Assembly (NCBI GenBank): GCA_015064415.1 | Contig: SVSG01000001.1 | Location: 202,206 to 266,205 of the forward strand | From: Oscillospiraceae bacterium | Lineage (GTDB): Bacteria; Bacillota; Clostridia; Oscillospirales; CAG-272 | Length of the DNA stretch: 64,000 bases | Reading direction: 5' to 3' | In this document: piece by piece, positions 1-8,700 of the stretch | Position numbering within the stretch: position 1 is the stretch's first letter | How the letters are laid out: each line of letters begins with the position of its first letter | Notes under the pieces: model-generated | Database searches by the model: none | Told to the model about the DNA's origin: nothing | The model's input: the letters and a program-made list of their open reading frames with translations, nothing else | Translations under genes and position numbers: made by a program

Positions 1-2912
1 TTTACGGGGATGATGGAGCACTTCAGAACGTTTGCATAGTAGAGCGTATCGGAGCCGTCGGCTGCGGGAAGCTCGGTTCTGTTGAGCTCGAAGTAAGTGG
101 AGCACAGACCGAAGTAAGCGATAGAAATCACGTCCTCGGGAGTCACAAGACCGGCAACCACATCAGCAGTTGCATGTGCAACACCGTAAACAGCAGACTG
201 TGTGGGAGAAGGAGCAAATACGCGAGTCGCGTTGGGAGCGTTGTAGGTTGCGCTGTCACAACCGTCAACGGCAAGCACCTTCACGGCGTACTCGCCATTG
301 GTGGCCTTGATACCAAGATCGGGACAACCGTTGTTGACCCAGTACTGACGGAAGTAGTCAACACCAAACTCATCATCAGTATAATAAGAGGTGTAGGTTG
401 CATCGGTCAGGAACCACAGCACCAGCGTTTCACCGGGCTGAAGAATGCAGGTCTCGGGGTTGGAGATGCTGTCCTCAGCAAAGTAGAAGTAAGCACCGTT
501 GCCGTCACCCTTTTCTACGGGGTTACCGGGCTTGAGGACGGTAGAACGGGTAAAGCCGGTGTCGGCGATGCCGCCCTTCAGGCCAAGATCGTTACGTACC
601 AGAGCGTAATCGTATGCATTGATAGCCGCATTGGAGACGTTGGTCACCTCAATGGCGGTGAAGGCACTTTGTGCCTCGCCCTCCAGGTTGTTGGTAAGAG
701 GCATGATCTCGGTGATCATGAGCTCGGGATTGTCTTCGGTTCTTGCATAGAAGTTTCCGATTACAAGCTTCTGATAATCAGCCAAAACACCTACGTGATG
801 CTGCTTTCTGTAAGAGGAAGAGGTCTGGTTCGTGGGGGTCAGTGCGGTATACATGGTGCCGCAACGGTAGTTGACGGAAGAGTCAACGCCGTAAACGTAT
901 GCAGCCGCAAAGTCGTTTTGGATAGCGCCGCCCTTACCGATGTTGGCGTTATCGCGCATGTCCTCTGCCTCGGTGGGGTTACCGATAGCGATGACGGGAG
1001 AGTAGCGAACGAAGGACTCAATGTAGGTCAGGTCGCTCAGATAGCGGTTCGTGTAAACCACCTCATTGCCCTGCTCGTTGATCGACATACCGATTGCAAA
1101 CGTGATATCGTCTGCATCTGCAATACCCATACCGCTGACAACCAGAACCTTGGTGTCCTCAGTCAGACCGTAGTTGCGGTAGTTATAACGGAAGCTGGTC
1201 TTGGTGGTACCAACAGTGCGGTATGTGATCTCCTTGGAAAGACTGCCGTTATTGGTCATACCGTTCTTCCAACCGGGCATGTAGGTACCGGCGCCGATCA
1301 GACGGAGCACCATGCACTCACCGGGATTGAGCATCGTGTTGTACTCATACTCGGAAGAACCGCGGGTGTAACGGGAGTTCCAGTTCTCTACGTAATGTGC
1401 AAGGTAGTAGATGCCGTTTGCGCTGGGAACGTACTCACCGCTCTCCAAAACGTCGAACTTGGCACCTGCCTCAAGGTTGCACAGATAATAGTAGGTAGAG
1501 TAAGTACCGCTGGAGTACTTGCTGTATGCATAGTTGTTACTGCCGCTTGCCTTGGAGCCGCGGACATATTTGGTGGTGTCCACCTTGGAGACCTCAAAAC
1601 CGGCTTCCTTGATGGCGGCGATCTCAGCGTCGCTGAAGTACCACTGCGTAGCGTATGCCCAAGAGGGCTCGTCGGCAAGAGCGGTGTTCAGGAAGAACTG
1701 GGGGCAGGGATTCTCAATCACCTGACCGAACATGTCGCTCAACTTTACGTAGCTGGAGTATTTGACCTTACGGCTTTCATCGATGGAGTCGATGGCAGAA
1801 CCGTTTGCGGAATAGCTGGAGTAAACGAGAGAGTAGTTTGCAACGTCAACGGCGTAATCGTTGGGGTTGTAGATCTCGATGTACTCGGTCCAGCTACCGG
1901 TTGCGGTGCCCATCACCTCGGTGATCAGAAGAGCGGGCAGGTCGTCGTTTGCACCGGCGGCCTCGATATTGGTAGTGGAAATGGAGATGTTGTCAATGTC
2001 GGCAACAACGCCGGGCTGTACAAGAAGTGCAACGGCGGCGGCAGCATTACGGGTTACAAAGTCCTCCCACAAGTTCTCGTTGCGGTAAGAACCGTTGTAA
2101 TCAAGATCGTAGTTCATGTCGGAAACGCGCATACCGTTGATATCAACGTAAACGCCGTTTTCGAAGTCATAAGAGATCTCGATATCCAGAACGCGGTTTG
2201 CCATCACGTTGGTACCGGTGCGCACCTCGGTCTTGGACTCGTTTGCGCTGAACAGACGAGAGTAAAGAGAAGGCATACCGGAGGTGGTGTCATAGCGGCT
2301 GGTCATCGTGTTGGGGGAATCTGCGTCCTTCTCAATCGAGTGGAAGTCGCAGTTTGCACCCTGCACGGGGTAATATACGGCATTCAGGCCGGTGCCGCAC
2401 ATACGGACAGCAGCGATACCGTAGGCCTCGTTCCCTTCACCGTTGGCAACAGAGCCATGCATACCGTTGTAGTTGTAGATAAGGGCTGCATAAGCGTCGT
2501 TCGCGGTGGTTTCCGAACGGTAGGTCAGGCGATATGCCAGCTTAAAGTCGGAATTGCGCAGGATGGACATCACGTCGCCGGCAAACACGTTCACAAAGCT
2601 GTCAAACTGTGCTTCCAGCGTGTTGATGCGCAACGCCTTGTTGATGATGTCTTTGCCCGCGGCATCCTTACCAACGACCTTTTCCACGATGGAATAAACG
2701 GCCTCGTTGGTTTCGACCTTGGCGCTGGGAACATACCAACCAAGCTGTTCCATCAGAGCCGTACCTGCGGCATCCGTGGAAAGTGCGTCGAAGTTCTGCT
2801 GATAGACCACGTAGTTAGACGTGGAATCTGCCGCAAACGCAGCAAATCCAACGGCAGGCACCATGGCGACTACCATCAGTACAGCGAGAAGAAGAGAGAG
2901 AGATTTTTTCAT
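1..2912 (-). CDS. Secreted lamin-tail-domain protein, C-terminus beyond window
   Basis: Only the first 970 codons are present; the frame stays open to base 1. The ATG at 2912 follows a GGAGAAAAAGT ribosome site and encodes a Sec signal peptide (MKKSLSLLLAVLMV, then AVGFAAFA). At least two lamin-tail-domain (LTD) modules are visible, with the typical openings LLITEVMG...YIEIYNPND and LMITEIMP...AIEVTNVSN. LTD modules occur in large secreted or cell-surface bacterial proteins, often beside nucleases or adhesins; no catalytic domain is visible in this part. The region before the first LTD module resembles a ligand-binding beta domain but I cannot name it. The gene is transcribed alone from a consensus promoter at 2988-3016. 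Secretion and LTD content are secure; function is unknown. Confidence 0.8.
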   Translation of the reverse strand, partial: MKKSLSLLLAVLMVVAMVPAVGFAAFAADSTSNYVVYQQNFDALSTDAAGTALMEQLGWYVPSAKVETNEAVYSIVEKVVGKDAAGKDIINKALRINTLEAQFDSFVNVFAGDVMSILRNSDFKLAYRLTYRSETTANDAYAALIYNYNGMHGSVANGEGNEAYGIAAVRMCGTGLNAVYYPVQGANCDFHSIEKDADSPNTMTSRYDTTSGMPSLYSRLFSANESKTEVRTGTNVMANRVLDIEISYDFENGVYVDINGMRVSDMNYDLDYNGSYRNENLWEDFVTRNAAAAVALLVQPGVVADIDNISISTTNIEAAGANDDLPALLITEVMGTATGSWTEYIEIYNPNDYAVDVANYSLVYSSYSANGSAIDSIDESRKVKYSSYVKLSDMFGQVIENPCPQFFLNTALADEPSWAYATQWYFSDAEIAAIKEAGFEVSKVDTTKYVRGSKASGSNNYAYSKYSSGTYSTYYYLCNLEAGAKFDVLESGEYVPSANGIYYLAHYVENWNSRYTRGSSEYEYNTMLNPGECMVLRLIGAGTYMPGWKNGMTNNGSLSKEITYRTVGTTKTSFRYNYRNYGLTEDTKVLVVSGMGIADADDITFAIGMSINEQGNEVVYTNRYLSDLTYIESFVRYSPVIAIGNPTEAEDMRDNANIGKGGAIQNDFAAAYVYGVDSSVNYRCGTMYTALTPTNQTSSSYRKQHHVGVLADYQKLVIGNFYARTEDNPELMITEIMPLTNNLEGEAQSAFTAIEVTNVSNAAINAYDYALVRNDLGLKGGIADTGFTRSTVLKPGNPVEKGDGNGAYFYFAEDSISNPETCILQPGETLVLWFLTDATYTSYYTDDEFGVDYFRQYWVNNGCPDLGIKATNGEYAVKVLAVDGCDSATYNAPNATRVFAPSPTQSAVYGVAHATADVVAGLVTPEDVISIAYFGLCSTYFELNRTELPAADGSDTLYYANVLKCSIIPV

Positions 2913-2987
2913 ACTTTTTCTCCTTTTCCAAGTTGTTTCTACCCTTGTGAAGAAGGGTGCAATGCGCCCCTTCCCAAGATTAATAGT

Positions 2988-3016
2988 ATTTTAACATATT
3001 TTTGCGCTTTCGTCAA
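2988..3016 (-). promoter_or_regulatory. Sigma-A-type promoter of the LTD gene
   Basis: On the minus strand TTGACG and TAAAAT are separated by 17 bp. The -35 box overlaps the stop codon of the upstream radical SAM gene. Confidence 0.6.
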
Positions 3017-3999
3017 GTGTTGTTTACAATAGAATTTAAAAAACATTTTCCCTGCCAACTATTCATTGTGTAGAACTTTTTGTCTATTTCGTTCAATATT
3101 ATCCCCTTTTTTGCGCTCCAAAGGGGGGCAATGAGCTCGTTTTTCGCCCCGTCACCCGTCAAGCGGCCGATCACAACGTCTGCCGGAAGCATTTCCAGTG
3201 CCTTGATGACCAGATCCACGTAATGCGGCATTTCCAACGGAAAATACCGCCCTTTCCCATAGATATCGGCCAGCTTCGTATTTTTTACAACATACAAAAG
3301 ATGGATTTTTATCTCGTCCGGATGAAGCTGCGCCACCTTTTGCACACTTTCCATCATTTTTTCGTCATTTTCACCAATCAAACCAAAAATCAGATGCATG
3401 CCGATGCGGACATTTGGGGCCTTCTCGCGCAGTCGACGGTAAGCGTCAAGGAAGGTGGAAAAGTCATGACCGCGATTGATCAGACGCGCTGTGTCATCGT
3501 GAACTGTCTGCAGCCCAAGCTCCACCGTGACGGCGGTACGTGCCGAAAGCTCGTTTAGATACGCGATCACATCATCGGGCAAGCAATCCGCTCTTGTCCC
3601 GATATTCAACCCGACCACGCCGGGGCAAGCGAGGGCTTGCTCGTACAGCTCGCGCAGGCGCGGCAGAGGGGCGTACGTATTGGTGAAGGCCTGAAAGTAA
3701 GCTATGAATTTTTTTGCGGGCCATTTCCCTCGCATGCCCGCCACCTGGAGCGCAAACTGCTCTTTGACGGAAAGCACGGCGTCCTGTGTAAAATCACCGC
3801 TTCCCCGCCCCGAGCAATAGATGCACCCACCGGTACCGCAACGGCCGTCGCGGTTGGGGCAATCAAAGCCGCCATCCAGCGTGATCTTCGCCACCTTCTC
3901 GCCAAAGGTATGCTTCAGATAATAGTCATACGTATGATACCGTTTGTTCGTATCCGAAAAAGGAAACGGATTGGTATCGCGCTGTGTCTTTTTTTTCAT
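3013..3999 (-). CDS. Radical SAM protein, TIGR01212/YhcC type
   Basis: 328 aa. The ATG at 3999 is preceded by AAAGGAGAATT; a longer in-frame extension to 4197 runs through the terminator of the next gene and was dropped. The N-terminus has the family signature DGGFDCPNRDG (residues 42-52) and the cluster cysteines C47, C59 and C62 (GGCIYC), followed by an Elp3-like radical SAM barrel with LNIGTRADCL and VELGLQT. Proteins of this family bind a 4Fe-4S cluster and S-adenosylmethionine; a tRNA or small-molecule modification role has been discussed for relatives, but the substrate here cannot be read from sequence. It lies directly downstream of the aminotransferase terminator, so it either has a weak promoter of its own or depends on readthrough. 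Confidence 0.88.
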   Translation of the reverse strand: MKKKTQRDTNPFPFSDTNKRYHTYDYYLKHTFGEKVAKITLDGGFDCPNRDGRCGTGGCIYCSGRGSGDFTQDAVLSVKEQFALQVAGMRGKWPAKKFIAYFQAFTNTYAPLPRLRELYEQALACPGVVGLNIGTRADCLPDDVIAYLNELSARTAVTVELGLQTVHDDTARLINRGHDFSTFLDAYRRLREKAPNVRIGMHLIFGLIGENDEKMMESVQKVAQLHPDEIKIHLLYVVKNTKLADIYGKGRYFPLEMPHYVDLVIKALEMLPADVVIGRLTGDGAKNELIAPLWSAKKGIILNEIDKKFYTMNSWQGKCFLNSIVNNT

Positions 4000-4012
4000 A
4001 ATTCTCCTTTTT

Positions 4013-4042
4013 AAAAAAGCAGACGGGCACAAGCCCGTCTGC
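4013..4042 (-). terminator. Intrinsic terminator of the aminotransferase gene
   Basis: 10-bp GC-rich stem (GCAGACGGGC) with a 4-nt loop, followed on the minus strand by TTTTTT. It merges into the ribosome site of the radical SAM gene. Confidence 0.85.
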
Positions 4043-4048
4043 GATACG

Positions 4049-5326
4049 TTATGCGAGTAGCATCTCCAGAGAAGCGATCCGCACGCAAAGCGTGAATACA
4101 CGCATGGCAAGCTCCAGATCTGCCCCCGACGGGAAGGTCGGCGCCAGACGGATATTGCTGTCATCGGGGTCCTTGCGGTAAGGATAGGTCGCGCCAACCC
4201 CCGTCAGCGTGACCCCCGCAGAAAGGCAAAGGTTGTACGCGCGGGTCGCGCATCCCTTCAGGGTATAGAAGCTGATGAAATATCCTCCCTTGGGACGCGT
4301 CCAGGTGGCAATGCCCTTCTCATGCAGATCCTCTTGCAAAATTTCATACACGCGATGGAACTTGGGCGCAATGATGGCGGCGTGCTTTGCCATATGCCGT
4401 CTCACGTTCTCCGCATTGCCGAAAAAGCGGATGTGGCGTAGCTGATTCAGCTTATCGTGGCCAATGGTCTGCGTGGCAAAAATGCGCTTGATCTGCTCCA
4501 GATTGCGCGGGGACGCGGCCAGAATGGCCACGCCGCTGCCGGGGAACGTGATTTTAGAGGTGGAGGCAAAGTAGAAGACCATGTCCTCGCGCCCCGTTTC
4601 GCGGCAGGCAGAAAAAATATCAAGCAGCGTGTCCCCTTCCCCCTCCAGCTCGTGGATGGCGTACGCATTATCCCAGAAAATACGGAAATCCGGTGCGGCG
4701 GGCGTCAGTGCGGCAAAGCGGCGCACAGTCTCATCGCTGTAGGTAATGCCGTCCGGATTGGAATACTTCGGATTGCACCAGATCCCCTTCACGGCGGGAT
4801 CGTTGTTCACGTACTGCTCCACCGCATCCATATCGGGCCCCGTCGGAAGCATTCTGACGGGGATCATTTCAATACCAAGCGACTCACAGATGGCAAAATG
4901 ACGGTCATAGCCGGGGCAAGGGCAAAGGAACTTCACCTTTTCCTCGCGACACCAGGGGCGGGGGCTGTCAACCATTCCGTACAGCATTCCGCGCGCCACG
5001 GCATCATACATCATGTTCAAGGAGGAGTTTCCGCCCACCATAATATAATTGGTAGGAATCTCCAAAAGATCGGCAAACAGCTTTTTTATTTCCGGAAGGC
5101 CGTCCAGCAACCCATAGTTGCGACAATCCAAGCCGGACTGCGCCCGGCATTCCTCCCTTGAGGAAAGGCACCCCAGCATCCCCTCGCTCAGATCAAGCTG
5201 CTCCATGCACGGCTTTCCGCGGGAAAGATCCAGCGAAAGCCCCCTTTCACAATAACTCTGATACTCATTTTTCAGGATCTGCAATTCTTTTTGCAGATCG
5301 TCCCGTGTGGCTTGCGTATAGTTCAT
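4049..5326 (-). CDS. PLP-dependent aminotransferase, MocR-like aspartate aminotransferase type
   Basis: 425 aa, full length. The N-terminal block [16 protein letters not shown] (residues 32-47) is diagnostic of the Aminotran_MocR family, which includes subgroup 1c aspartate aminotransferases. Fold-type I residues are present: [10 protein letters not shown] (184-193), the cofactor aspartate in IFWDNAY (D219) and the Schiff-base lysine in STSKITFPG (K258). The expected reaction is transamination between an amino acid (probably aspartate) and 2-oxoglutarate in the cytosol. The gene has its own promoter (5401-5429) and terminator (4013-4042) and is monocistronic. The family is secure; the exact donor is inferred. 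Confidence 0.9.
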   Translation of the reverse strand: MNYTQATRDDLQKELQILKNEYQSYCERGLSLDLSRGKPCMEQLDLSEGMLGCLSSREECRAQSGLDCRNYGLLDGLPEIKKLFADLLEIPTNYIMVGGNSSLNMMYDAVARGMLYGMVDSPRPWCREEKVKFLCPCPGYDRHFAICESLGIEMIPVRMLPTGPDMDAVEQYVNNDPAVKGIWCNPKYSNPDGITYSDETVRRFAALTPAAPDFRIFWDNAYAIHELEGEGDTLLDIFSACRETGREDMVFYFASTSKITFPGSGVAILAASPRNLEQIKRIFATQTIGHDKLNQLRHIRFFGNAENVRRHMAKHAAIIAPKFHRVYEILQEDLHEKGIATWTRPKGGYFISFYTLKGCATRAYNLCLSAGVTLTGVGATYPYRKDPDDSNIRLAPTFPSGADLELAMRVFTLCVRIASLEMLLA

Positions 5327-5400
5327 CGTTTTCTCCTCACAAACTGCGATTTCGCACGTTTAAATTGTTCAAATTGCAAAATCAGCCATAAATTAGTGGT

Positions 5401-5429
5401 ATTATACCACATTTCTGCAAGAATTGCAA
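5401..5429 (-). promoter_or_regulatory. Sigma-A-type promoter of the aminotransferase gene
   Basis: TTGCAA, 17 bp, TATAAT on the minus strand, about 75 bp before the start codon. Confidence 0.65.
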
Positions 5430-5455
5430 GAGAAAATTTCATTTTTAAAAAATAT

Positions 5456-7855
5456 TTATGATTTATTTTCCCAAAATCGCTTACAACGGTGCGCCAGCGA
5501 CGCGGCATCCCCCGCGGCCGTGATATTTTTCCAATGGGAGGGGTACAAATGCAAATACGGCTCCTCGGCATACCGCCCGTCGATCAGTACAAGCACGCCG
5601 CGGTCCTCCTCGCGGCGGATCACGCGCCCCGCCGCCTGCAGCACGTGGTTCATGCCCGGATAGGTATAGGCATAATCGTACCCACGCTCGCATTTGTTTT
5701 CATAGTAGTCGCGCAGCATGTTGCGCTCGTTGGAAAGCCCGGGGATGCCCGTTCCCACCACGATCACACCGATCAGACGGCTGCCGGGGAGATCCACGCC
5801 CTCGGAAAAGCTGCCGCCGAGCACGCAAAAGCCCACGCGCATCTTCCCCACGTCATCCGCGAAGGAAGAAAGGAACGCCTCCTGCTCGTGATAGCTCATG
5901 CCGCGCTTTTGCACCACACACGGCACCTTGGGATATTTCGCCTGAAAAATCGCCAATACTTGCTCCATATAATCATAGGAGGGAAAATACACCATATAGT
6001 TCCCCGCCCTCGCGCTGATGGTGGCCGCGATCAGAGTGGCCACCTTGCGGTAGGATTTGGCGCGATCCTCCATGCGCGTGCTGACGGCAGACGCCACCGT
6101 CACGCAGAAGTTGTCGGGATCGTAGGGCGAGGGCAGCTCCAGCGTGTCGGCATGCTTGCCGCCGCCGAGAATATCCACGAAATAATCCAAGGGCTTGAGC
6201 GTGGCGGAAAACAAGATCGCCGCCCGCGCGCGGCCCATCGCGCTGTGCATCACGCCCGCAGGATCCAAGCAAATGATCTGCACGGAAAGCTTGTTCTCGC
6301 GCAGCTCCATAAAGGTAAGAAAGCGCTCGTCATAATACTCCGAAAGCGTGCAAAAGCGCCGCAATAGTGCGGAAAGCTCGGAAAGCTCCGTGCGCAGCGG
6401 ATGCTCCTCATTTTTCTTCAAAAACGCATCGATCGCTCGGCGCAGCGTGGCGCACGCCTCGGTAAAGTTTTCCAGTGGCGCGCGATTCAGATAATATCCG
6501 CTTTCGGTGCCATCCTCATGCTTTTGCCGGTTTTCGGTGCAAAGCCCGCCCAGTCGGTTCAAAAACATCAGATAGCCGCCAAGCGCGCCCTCCAGCTCGT
6601 CGTCTCTTTCCGGCTCCAGCTTGGCATATACCGTTTCAAAGCCGTCGACCGAAAGCCGCACCGAGTACATGTCTCTCGCGCGGTCGGGCAAATTGTGCGC
6701 CTCGTCTACCAAGAAAACGTACTTGCCGCGCTCGCCGTCGGGGTCAAAATAACGCCGCAGATAGACGTCGGGCGCGAAGGCGTAGTTGTAGTCGCAGATC
6801 AGAAGCTCGCAATGCTCGGAAAGATCAAGGGAGAGCTCATAGGGGCAGATGCGGTGCTTTTTGGCGACCTCCAGCACAATGTTTTTGGGGAAGCCGTGGC
6901 GCGTGGCAAGCAGCTCCTGCACGGCGGCATCCACGCGATCGTAATACCCCCGCGCAAACGGGCAGGCCTCGGGGTTACAGCGCGAGCCGCCACCCGTGCG
7001 GCACCCTTCGGGATGCGCGCACATCTGCTCCTTGGCGTACAGCATCACGGCGCGCAAGCGCGCCCCCGCCTCGTGCAGCTTTCCTGCGGCGGCGTATGCC
7101 TCGCGGCGGATGCTTGCCTTGGCGGTCAGATAAAAAATGCGGTCACAGTACCCTTCCCCCAGCGCCTTTACGGCGGGATAGAGCGTCGACATCGTTTTGC
7201 CGATGCCCGTGGGGGCTTCCGCAAACAGTCGCTCCCCGCGCCGAATGGCACGGAAGGCGCGCTCGGCAAGCTCGGTCTGCCCCTCACGCGGGTTGGGGTA
7301 CGGAAAGCGCAGAGAGCGCAACGTCGGAATGCGCTCCTCGGCGCGGTGGATCAGATCGCGCGCCAACGGCTCTACGCGAGAAAGCAGCGAAAGGAAAAAT
7401 ATGCAAAGCTCTTCCCGCGCACTTTCCACACAGTGATCCTTGATCTCACCCGTTTCGGTATGGTAATGCCGCAGGCGCAGACGGATGCTTCGCAGATCCT
7501 TGGCGGCGGCCTGCAAATACGCCAGACACCGCAAGCGCGAGAAGGAATCCCCCACCCCGAAGGCGGCTTTTTTCGTCAGCTTGATCTCCTCGACAAGTGC
7601 TCCCCCCTCGCACACGGCATCCGCCACACCCTCTACCATATAAGTAATGCCGTTGTGGGTCAGGGTGTTCCGCAGCACTACGGCGGTTTGTCGGTCCGAT
7701 TCACTCGGCAGCTTCAGCTTTTTTTGATCCAAGCACTTTTGCGCGCGCGGCATGCGGTGGGGGTGGCGGGCATCCAGATGCCCGCTTTTGTGCGCCAGCG
7801 CACACAGCTCGTCCACGGAAAGCTCGACCGTATAATTGTCGCAACGATAGTGCAT
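5456..7855 (-). CDS. DinG/XPD-family DNA helicase with N-terminal PD-(D/E)XK-like domain
   Basis: 799 aa. The ATG at 7855 was chosen over an upstream GTG at 7864 because AAGGAGG sits 8 nt before the ATG. Superfamily 2 helicase motifs: Walker A EAPTGIGKT (about 213-221), DEAH box VDEAHN (about 383-388), motif VI AAGRVIRREED near the C-terminus. Four cysteines between about 279 and 298 match the iron-sulfur domain of XPD/DinG helicases. Residues about 60-130 carry a GVADAV...EEIK pattern typical of a PD-(D/E)XK nuclease core, an arrangement known in some Bacillota DinG relatives. Expected role: ATP-dependent 5-prime to 3-prime DNA or R-loop unwinding in repair. It has its own promoter at 7886-7914. 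Confidence 0.88.
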   Translation of the reverse strand: MHYRCDNYTVELSVDELCALAHKSGHLDARHPHRMPRAQKCLDQKKLKLPSESDRQTAVVLRNTLTHNGITYMVEGVADAVCEGGALVEEIKLTKKAAFGVGDSFSRLRCLAYLQAAAKDLRSIRLRLRHYHTETGEIKDHCVESAREELCIFFLSLLSRVEPLARDLIHRAEERIPTLRSLRFPYPNPREGQTELAERAFRAIRRGERLFAEAPTGIGKTMSTLYPAVKALGEGYCDRIFYLTAKASIRREAYAAAGKLHEAGARLRAVMLYAKEQMCAHPEGCRTGGGSRCNPEACPFARGYYDRVDAAVQELLATRHGFPKNIVLEVAKKHRICPYELSLDLSEHCELLICDYNYAFAPDVYLRRYFDPDGERGKYVFLVDEAHNLPDRARDMYSVRLSVDGFETVYAKLEPERDDELEGALGGYLMFLNRLGGLCTENRQKHEDGTESGYYLNRAPLENFTEACATLRRAIDAFLKKNEEHPLRTELSELSALLRRFCTLSEYYDERFLTFMELRENKLSVQIICLDPAGVMHSAMGRARAAILFSATLKPLDYFVDILGGGKHADTLELPSPYDPDNFCVTVASAVSTRMEDRAKSYRKVATLIAATISARAGNYMVYFPSYDYMEQVLAIFQAKYPKVPCVVQKRGMSYHEQEAFLSSFADDVGKMRVGFCVLGGSFSEGVDLPGSRLIGVIVVGTGIPGLSNERNMLRDYYENKCERGYDYAYTYPGMNHVLQAAGRVIRREEDRGVLVLIDGRYAEEPYLHLYPSHWKNITAAGDAASLAHRCKRFWENKS

Positions 7856-7885
7856 GGCGCACACCTCCTTGTAGTATTTGAATAT

Positions 7886-7914
7886 ATTTTATCATAGATA
7901 CCGCATAAAGTCAA
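7886..7914 (-). promoter_or_regulatory. Promoter of the DinG-family helicase
   Basis: TTGACT, 17 bp, TAAAAT on the minus strand, about 25 bp upstream of the ribosome site. Confidence 0.65.
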
Positions 7915-8009
7915 CTGCGGGAAAATTGGAAAAAATTTAGGGGTAGCCGAAAAGCGCAACTTCGCTTATAATAGTACATAGGTACATACCAAAGAAGGAG
8001 GCGTGCCAA

Positions 8010-8603
8010 ATGGAATGGATACGCATCAGCCAGAACAAGCTTAAAATTATGCTGACGGCAGAGGACACGCGACATTACGAGTTAAACTGTGACAACACCG
8101 ACTATGCCGATTTGCTGACGCGCACGGCTTTTCAAGAAATTTTGACCGACGTACGAAAGGAAACCGATTTTGACGCAAGTGAGGATAAGATCTACATACA
8201 GATGTACCCCTCCAAGGGTGGGGGATGCGAGCTTTTCGTCACCAAGGTGGGACTTTTGCTGACAAATGACGGGGCGCAGAGCGCGACAACGCTCTTACCG
8301 CGCAGAAAAGAGCGGCTCCGACGGGAAAGCGAGCTGCAGCTTGCCTTTCGCTTTGAGACCTTAGAGCCCCTGCTTTTGCTCTGCCGCAGGATGCGGCTGA
8401 AAAAAGGAACGCGCAAAAGCGAGGCGTGGCAGGACGAAAAGGGGCGATGGTGGCTGCTGTTTTCTGCCCCGCCGGAAAAGAAGCCCGCCTACGCCGCCGA
8501 GTACGGCAAGGAGATCCGTGCAGACAGCGCAAGACTCTACCTCGCCGAGCACGGCCGCATGATCTGTAAGAAAGATGCCATAGAAACACTGGCAAGAATG
8601 TAG
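8010..8603 (+). CDS. mecA: MecA-family adaptor protein
   Basis: 197 aa. The ATG follows AAGAAGGAGGCGTGCCAA. The N-terminus (MEWIRISQNKLKIMLTAED) and the segment LLTRTAFQEILTDVRKETDFD match the substrate-binding domain of MecA, and the C-terminal half (LLLCRRM...ARLYLAEHGRMI) matches the ClpC-binding domain. MecA-type adaptors hand substrates to ClpCP; in Bacillus they degrade ComK and control competence. No competence gene is nearby, so the target is unknown. A TATAAT box at 7967-7972 could be the -10 element, but no good -35 box is visible. The gene ends at the shared palindromic terminator. Confidence 0.85.
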   Translation: MEWIRISQNKLKIMLTAEDTRHYELNCDNTDYADLLTRTAFQEILTDVRKETDFDASEDKIYIQMYPSKGGGCELFVTKVGLLLTNDGAQSATTLLPRRKERLRRESELQLAFRFETLEPLLLLCRRMRLKKGTRKSEAWQDEKGRWWLLFSAPPEKKPAYAAEYGKEIRADSARLYLAEHGRMICKKDAIETLARM

Positions 8604-8618
8604 CGCGAAGTCACAACG

Positions 8619-8656
8619 CACAAACAGCCGCACCGAGCTCGGTGCGGCTGTTTGTG
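8619..8656. terminator. Bidirectional palindromic terminator between mecA and the LRR lipoprotein gene
   Basis: Perfect inverted repeat with two 19-nt arms and no loop, centred on GAGCTC. Its central 32 bp are identical to the palindrome at 10887-10924 on the other side of the LRR gene. Confidence 0.7.
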
Positions 8657-8700
8657 TGATATAGCCGTGATACTTTGCCACGGCGTTTTATGTTTGTCTC

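Noticed and set aside
174..3032. 952-codon open frame on the plus strand
   Set aside because: It is antisense to the LTD gene, which has a signal peptide, ribosome site, promoter and recognisable domains; the plus frame has none.
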